A DNA stretch of 9,542 bases. It comes from Clostridia bacterium (GTDB lineage Bacteria; Bacillota; Clostridia; UMGS1883). This document shows, in pieces, positions 6,637-9,542 of the stretch; position 1 is the stretch's first letter, and the number at the start of each line of letters is the position of its first letter. The position numbers and the translations under genes were made by a program. Location: contig JAJQCX010000086.1 in assembly GCA_021202495.1 (NCBI GenBank), forward strand, positions 1 to 9,542. Reading direction: 5' to 3'. The notes below the pieces were generated by a model. The model searched no databases and was not told the origin of the DNA. It saw nothing but the letters and a program-made list of their open reading frames with translations.

Positions 6637-7953
6637 TCAATACTTGGTCAAATATTCGTCAATCTCCCACTTTGTCACATGGGAAGCGAATTTTTCCCAT
6701 TCCTTGTTTTTATATTCAATATATTGCTTCGATATGTGCTCGCCGAGAGCGTCTGAAATTACTTCGTCTTGTCTAAGCGCGTTCACCGCGTCGCGCAGCG
6801 ACTCCGGAAGTCTCTCTATCTTCTTTGCCGCTCTTTCCTCGTCCGAAAGCGTAAATACCGCAGCCGCCGTGGGCTCGGGAGGCGTCATATTCTTTTCCAC
6901 ACCGTCAAGCCCCGCGCGAAGCACACACGCCACCGCCAGATAAGGATTGCACGTCGGGTCGGGAGAGCGCAGCTCGATTCTGCCGCCCGCCGCGGGTATT
7001 CTTATCAAGGCGCTGCGGTTTGACGCCGACCACGACGTGTAGCACGGCGCGTCAAAGCCCGGCACAAGCCGCTTATAGGAATTGACCGTCGGGTTCAAAA
7101 CGGCGGTCAGCGCGTTTGAATGTGCCAAAATGCCCGCAATAAAGCTTCTTCCCGTTTCGGAGAGCCCCATCTCGCCGCTCTTGTCGGAGAATACGTTTTT
7201 GTTGTTTTTCATCAGCGACAAATTTATGTGCATACCGCTTCCCGCAATGCCGCCCAAAGGCTTTGCCATAAACGACGCATGGAGCCCGTGCTTATAGGCA
7301 ATGTTTTTCACCACAAGCTTAAACGTCATAATGTCGTCCGCCGCCTTGAGCGCGTCGGTATATTTAAAATCAATTTCATGCTGCCCGTGCGCCACCTCAT
7401 GATGGCTCGATTCTATTTCAAAGCTCATTCCCGAAAGCGTCTGCAAAATGTCGCGCCTGCAATCCTCTCCCATGTCGAGCGGAGCAAGGTCAAAATATCC
7501 TCCCTCATCGTGCGTCATTGTCGTAGGTTTTCCCATGTCATCGGTGTGAAAGAGGAAAAATTCGCACTCCGAGCCCACGTCCAAACGATAGCCCATCTCA
7601 GCCGCCCTTTTAACCTCGCGCTTTAAAGCATAGCGCGGATCGCCCTTAAACGGTGTCCCGTCCGCCATGTAAACGTCGCAAATGAGCCTCGCAACCTTCC
7701 CCTGCTGCGGTCTCCACGGAAAGATTGCGAACGAGCTCAAATCCGGCTTCAAATACATATCCGAATATTCAATATTTACGAACCCATCAATCGCCGACCC
7801 GTCGAACGAAATTTTCCCGTCGAGCGCCTTTTCAAGCTGCGGCTCCGTTATCGCGATGTTTTTCAAACACCCGTTCATATCCGTAAACTGCAGCCTTATG
7901 AATTTCACGTCGTTTTCCCTTATAAGCCTGATAATATCCTCTTTTATAAACAT
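6637..7953 (-). CDS. glnA: Glutamine synthetase, type I alpha (GlnA), 438 aa
   Basis: This enzyme makes glutamine from glutamate, ammonia and ATP in the cytoplasm, as a dodecamer. Motifs in order: DGSAIDGF (51-58), GSECEFFLF (127-135), ESSHHEVAHGQHE (181-193, metal and substrate ligands), MAKPLGGIAGSGMH (229-242), NPTVNSYKRLVPG (287-299), the Arg-rich ATP site through NRSALIRIP (312-320) and RIELRSPDP (325-333). The length and the lack of an adenylylation loop place it in GSI-alpha, the feedback-inhibited class. Oddities against B. subtilis GlnA: Asn60 replaces Arg62, Asp301 replaces Glu304, Ala237 replaces the Asn of the GVNGSGMH motif, and the loop before RIELR is a few residues shorter. 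GGAGG lies seven bases before the ATG. First gene of the operon. Confidence 0.95.
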   Translation of the reverse strand: MFIKEDIIRLIRENDVKFIRLQFTDMNGCLKNIAITEPQLEKALDGKISFDGSAIDGFVNIEYSDMYLKPDLSSFAIFPWRPQQGKVARLICDVYMADGTPFKGDPRYALKREVKRAAEMGYRLDVGSECEFFLFHTDDMGKPTTMTHDEGGYFDLAPLDMGEDCRRDILQTLSGMSFEIESSHHEVAHGQHEIDFKYTDALKAADDIMTFKLVVKNIAYKHGLHASFMAKPLGGIAGSGMHINLSLMKNNKNVFSDKSGEMGLSETGRSFIAGILAHSNALTAVLNPTVNSYKRLVPGFDAPCYTSWSASNRSALIRIPAAGGRIELRSPDPTCNPYLAVACVLRAGLDGVEKNMTPPEPTAAAVFTLSDEERAAKKIERLPESLRDAVNALRQDEVISDALGEHISKQYIEYKNKEWEKFASHVTKWEIDEYLTKY

Positions 7954-7994
7954 AACTCTTCCTCCAACCGAAACAATTTATTCTAATGTATTTT

Positions 7995-8023
7995 AGTATA
8001 CCACGTCTTTCGCGAAAAATCCA
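7995..8023 (-). promoter_or_regulatory. Promoter of the glnA operon, with a palindrome in the spacer
   Basis: On the minus strand the -10 is TATACT (8000-7995), preceded by TG plus one base, an extended -10. The hexamer 17 bp upstream (TGGATT, 8023-8018) is a poor -35, suggesting an activator-dependent or extended -10 promoter. The spacer begins with the perfect palindrome TTTCGCGAAA (8008-8017), a possible operator. The leader is only about 35-40 nt, too short for the paired hexaloop hairpins that ANTAR proteins bind, so the operon's own ANTAR product is unlikely to act here. Confidence 0.6.
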
Positions 8024-8054
8024 CATAATTTTTACTCCGTTAATTATTTATCTG

Positions 8055-8086
8055 TTGATTTTTCATTCGCTTTGAGATAATATAAT
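8055..8086 (+). promoter_or_regulatory. Promoter of the rubrerythrin gene
   Basis: TTGATT (8055-8060) is followed 17 bp later by TAATAT (8078-8083), or 20 bp later by the better hexamer TATAAT (8081-8086). Either gives a start around 8090 and a short leader to the AAGGAA ribosome site. The divergent glnA promoter is about 30 bp to the left, so the two could influence each other. Confidence 0.6.
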
Positions 8087-8118
8087 AATATAAATACCTT
8101 CGAAAGGAATGATTGATT

Positions 8119-8775
8119 ATGAAGAAATACAAATGTCTCGTTTGCGGCAAAGTTTTTGAGGTTGCCGACGGCGAGGAAGCGGTATGTCCCGTCTGCGGCG
8201 TTTCCGGCGACCAATTGGAACTCATTGAGGAAGCTCCCGCGAATAAATATGCCGGCACTCAAACGGAGAAAAACCTCAAAGCGGCTTTCTCCGGCGAATC
8301 CGAAGCCCGCAATAAATATACTTATTTTGCGTCCACCGCAAAGAAAGAGGGCTTTGAGCAGATAGCCGCTCTCTTCCAAAAAACTGCCGACAACGAAAAG
8401 GAACACGCGAAGATGTGGTTTAAGGAGCTCAATGGCATCGGCGACACCGCGCAAAATCTTCTCGCCGCAGCCGAGGGCGAAAACTACGAGTGGACGGATA
8501 TGTACGCAGGCTTTGCGAAAACTGCCGACGAAGAAGGATTCCCCGAGCTTGCCGCAAAGTTCCGCATGGTTGCCGAGGTTGAACGCCATCACGAGGAACG
8601 CTACCGCGCACTTCTCAAGAACGTTGAAACAGCTCAGGTTTTCGCCAAGAGCGAGGTCAAGGTTTGGGAATGTCGCAACTGCGGTCACATCGTAGTAGGC
8701 ACCAAAGCCCCCGAGGTATGCCCCGTCTGCTCCCATCCGCAGAGCTATTTCGAGGTTCACGCCGAAAATTATTGA
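8119..8775 (+). CDS. rbr: Rubrerythrin with rubredoxin-like domains at both ends, 218 aa
   Basis: Rubrerythrins reduce hydrogen peroxide to water in anaerobes, passing electrons from an iron-cysteine centre to a diiron site. Order: an N-terminal rubredoxin-like domain (about 1-35; C6, C9, C23, C26), a four-helix ferritin-like domain (about 47-172), and a C-terminal rubredoxin-like domain (about 180-213; C185, C188, C201, C204). Likely diiron ligands are E60 (SGESEARNKY), E93 and H96 (DNEKEHAK), a Glu of TADEEGF (E138/E139), and E155 and H158 (VAEVERHHEERY). Classical rubrerythrin has only the C-terminal rubredoxin domain and reverse rubrerythrin only the N-terminal one; this has both. The ATG at 8119 has AAGGAA about nine bases upstream. 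Single-gene unit with its own terminator. Confidence 0.93.
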   Translation: MKKYKCLVCGKVFEVADGEEAVCPVCGVSGDQLELIEEAPANKYAGTQTEKNLKAAFSGESEARNKYTYFASTAKKEGFEQIAALFQKTADNEKEHAKMWFKELNGIGDTAQNLLAAAEGENYEWTDMYAGFAKTADEEGFPELAAKFRMVAEVERHHEERYRALLKNVETAQVFAKSEVKVWECRNCGHIVVGTKAPEVCPVCSHPQSYFEVHAENY

Positions 8776-8793
8776 TTTACATAACTCAAGCGC

Positions 8794-8823
8794 AAACGCC
8801 GCCCTACACGGAGCGGCGTTTTT
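8794..8823 (+). terminator. Intrinsic terminator of the rubrerythrin gene
   Basis: A 9-bp stem AAACGCCGC (8794-8802) pairs with GCGGCGTTT (8813-8821) around a 10-nt loop and is followed by a run of five Ts (8819-8823), 18 bp after the stop codon. Read on the minus strand the stem ends in only three Ts, so it may weakly stop the XRE transcript. Confidence 0.85.
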
Positions 8824-8914
8824 CGTCGTATTTTTTGTTACCATTCACACTTTTTCGTCGTAAAAAATGTAATACACAACATTTTTTCGTTGTAATTTTT
8901 GTTGAGGCGCACAT
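8819..8914. repeat. Three tandem units of 32 bp
   Basis: Units start at 8819, 8851 and 8883, exactly 32 bp apart. Each begins TTTTTCGTYGTA (Y is C, C, T). Each also keeps TGT at unit positions 18-20 and ACA at 29-31; the rest has diverged. The first unit begins in the T-run of the rubrerythrin terminator and the last ends at the stop codon of the XRE gene. No fourth unit is visible on either side. The period is close to three helical turns, so the conserved cores would face the same side of the DNA. Function unknown. Confidence 0.75.
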
Positions 8915-9123
8915 CAATCAAAATAAAACATTTCTTCAAACTTCTTATCCAGCGCGATGCAAAGAATCAACGCCAGCTTTGCCGTGGGTGTAAATTGCCC
9001 CGTCTCAATTGAGCTTATCGTATTTCGCGAAACACCCACCATATCAGCCAGTTGCTGCTGCGAAAGCTTTTTTTCCCTGCGAAAATCTTTTAAACTATTT
9101 TTTAAAATCAATTTATCATTCAT
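8914..9123 (-). CDS. XRE-family transcriptional regulator, 69 aa
   Basis: This is a single-domain Cro/C1-type DNA-binding protein of typical length. The helix-turn-helix lies at about residues 20-42 (LSQQQLADMVGVSRNTISSIETG). A C-terminal helix ends KFEEMFYFD, a common ending in small chromosomal XRE regulators paired with membrane proteins. The ATG at 9123 overlaps the upstream stop (ATGA). There is only a weak ribosome site, so translation is probably coupled to the membrane gene. The operator pair in front of the operon is the obvious candidate target, which would make this an autorepressor. No toxin-like partner is present. Confidence 0.92.
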   Translation of the reverse strand: MNDKLILKNSLKDFRREKKLSQQQLADMVGVSRNTISSIETGQFTPTAKLALILCIALDKKFEEMFYFD

Positions 9124-9455
9124 AATTTAATCAACTCATAACCCACAAGTGCTACGGCATAAGCAGCCGCAATCAATAACTCACCAACAGCGTATGCCAA
9201 ATCCTTGCGGTTTTTTAATCTTGCATATAATGCCGCATGATTACTTCCCATCATTACAAAATACACAAACCATCCGACTGATGCCAACACATAATTTTTG
9301 AATACAAAACTTCCGACAATCGTTAAAGCAAGACACAACCATCCTCCCACGCGCATTCCGACACGAGCGGCATTTCCATACTCCGCCAATTCACGTTCAT
9401 CCGGCATGCCATCATTCTCTTTCCGACTTTTCCTTAAAATGTCCTCCTTATCCAT
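9120..9455 (-). CDS. Small membrane protein, DUF6442-like, 111 aa
   Basis: The soluble N-terminus starts MDKEDILRKSRKENDGMPDE, a pattern I associate with the DUF6442 family, whose function is unknown. Three or four hydrophobic segments follow (about 36-51, 53-70 and 86-108), so it should sit in the cytoplasmic membrane. The ATG at 9455 has a TGGTGG ribosome site seven bases upstream. It is the first gene of a two-gene operon with the XRE regulator; this pairing of a small membrane protein with a tiny XRE repressor is common in Firmicutes. Whether the membrane protein senses a signal that relieves repression is inference. Family assignment is from memory of the N-terminal pattern. Confidence 0.75.
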   Translation of the reverse strand: MDKEDILRKSRKENDGMPDERELAEYGNAARVGMRVGGWLCLALTIVGSFVFKNYVLASVGWFVYFVMMGSNHAALYARLKNRKDLAYAVGELLIAAAYAVALVGYELIKL

Positions 9456-9486
9456 GCTATAACCACCATTCTATAATAATTCATTT

Positions 9487-9501
9487 GCCAAGTTTACTTG
9501 T
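9487..9501. repeat. Operator copy 1, at the transcription start
   Basis: The 15-bp GCCAAGTTTACTTGT contains the perfect dyad CAAGT-TT-ACTTG. It covers about +1 to +15 of the operon transcript and is identical to the copy at 9520-9534. This placement would block promoter escape. Likely bound by the XRE regulator (inference). Confidence 0.75.
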
Positions 9502-9508
9502 TATTTTC

Positions 9509-9537
9509 ATTATACTATCGCCAAGTTTACTTGTCAA
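9509..9537 (-). promoter_or_regulatory. Perfect-consensus promoter of the membrane protein/XRE operon
   Basis: TTGACA (9537-9532), a 17-bp spacer and TATAAT (9514-9509) match the sigma-A consensus exactly on the minus strand. Such a strong promoter is expected to need repression. The start is near 9502, leaving a leader of about 47 nt. Two palindromic repeats bracket the -10, one over the -35 and spacer and one at the transcription start. Confidence 0.9.
9520..9534. repeat. Operator copy 2, over the -35 and spacer
   Basis: An identical 15-bp copy of GCCAAGTTTACTTGT, 33 bp from the other one. It overlaps half of the -35 hexamer and most of the spacer, so a bound protein would exclude RNA polymerase. 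The 33-bp distance is about three helical turns, allowing cooperative binding on one face. Confidence 0.75.
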
Positions 9538-9542
9538 TATCC

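Noticed and set aside
7954..8000. ANTAR-type tandem hexaloop hairpins before glnA
   Set aside because: The leader after the mapped -10 is too short and shows no paired stems or terminator.
8076..8096. A possible PerR box (TTATAAT-N-ATTATAA) at the rubrerythrin promoter
   Set aside because: Best alignment gives about 10 of 14 matches in a region that is almost all A and T because it holds the -10, so the similarity is not convincing.
8044..8844. A 266-codon minus-strand frame opposite the rubrerythrin gene
   Set aside because: It runs across the rubrerythrin promoter and terminator and mirrors a well-conserved coding sequence. It has no family resemblance and is a shadow of GC-biased third positions.
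8914..9455. Toxin-antitoxin reading of the XRE and membrane gene pair
   Set aside because: The membrane protein resembles DUF6442 rather than a known toxin family, and gene order and operator layout fit an autoregulated switch. Nothing in the sequence supports toxicity.

Overview
This window looks like chromosomal DNA from a strictly anaerobic member of the Clostridia, probably an uncultured gut Firmicute. The evidence is sigma-A-type promoters close to TTGACA-N17-TATAAT, strong Shine-Dalgarno sites (GGAGG), a rubrerythrin in place of aerobic peroxide defences, a GSI-alpha glutamine synthetase followed by an ANTAR regulator (an arrangement known from clostridia), and a split ThrE exporter. 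I see no phage genes, transposases, CRISPR array or rRNA.

Layout, left to right. (1) 1-300: a leftward consensus promoter and a hairpin-rich leader that also holds a short cysteine-containing reading frame; the gene it serves lies beyond the left edge. (2) 301-1506, minus: an orphan NTP_transf_5-type nucleotidyltransferase with its own promoter and a structured leader of about 130 nt. (3) 1773-3077, plus: a two-gene ThrE-type threonine/serine exporter operon (YjjP-like then YjjB-like subunit, ATGA overlap), closed by a strong bidirectional terminator. (4) 3120-3207, minus: tRNA-Leu(CAA), with its own promoter and the same terminator read from the other side. (5) 3274-7953, minus: a tight apparent operon glnA, ANTAR regulator, miaB, MATE transporter, with gaps of 34, 27 and 2 nt. 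(6) 8055-8823, plus: rubrerythrin with a rubredoxin-like domain at both ends, divergent from glnA. (7) 8819-8914: a three-unit tandem repeat of exactly 32 bp that starts in the rubrerythrin terminator. (8) 8914-9537, minus: a DUF6442-like membrane protein and an XRE repressor, overlapping by ATGA, behind a perfect-consensus promoter that carries two copies of a 15-bp palindromic operator.

How the genes fit together. The central operon joins nitrogen assimilation (GlnA and an ANTAR regulator with a degenerate receiver) to tRNA methylthiolation (MiaB). The tRNA just downstream, tRNA-Leu(CAA), carries the A36-A37-A38 signature of a MiaA/MiaB substrate. The rightmost unit looks like an autoregulated membrane protein/repressor switch. 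Most genes belong to known families. The less ordinary points are the regulatory DNA (operator pair, 32-bp repeat, palindrome in the glnA promoter, left-edge leader) and substitutions in GlnA at positions tied to feedback control.
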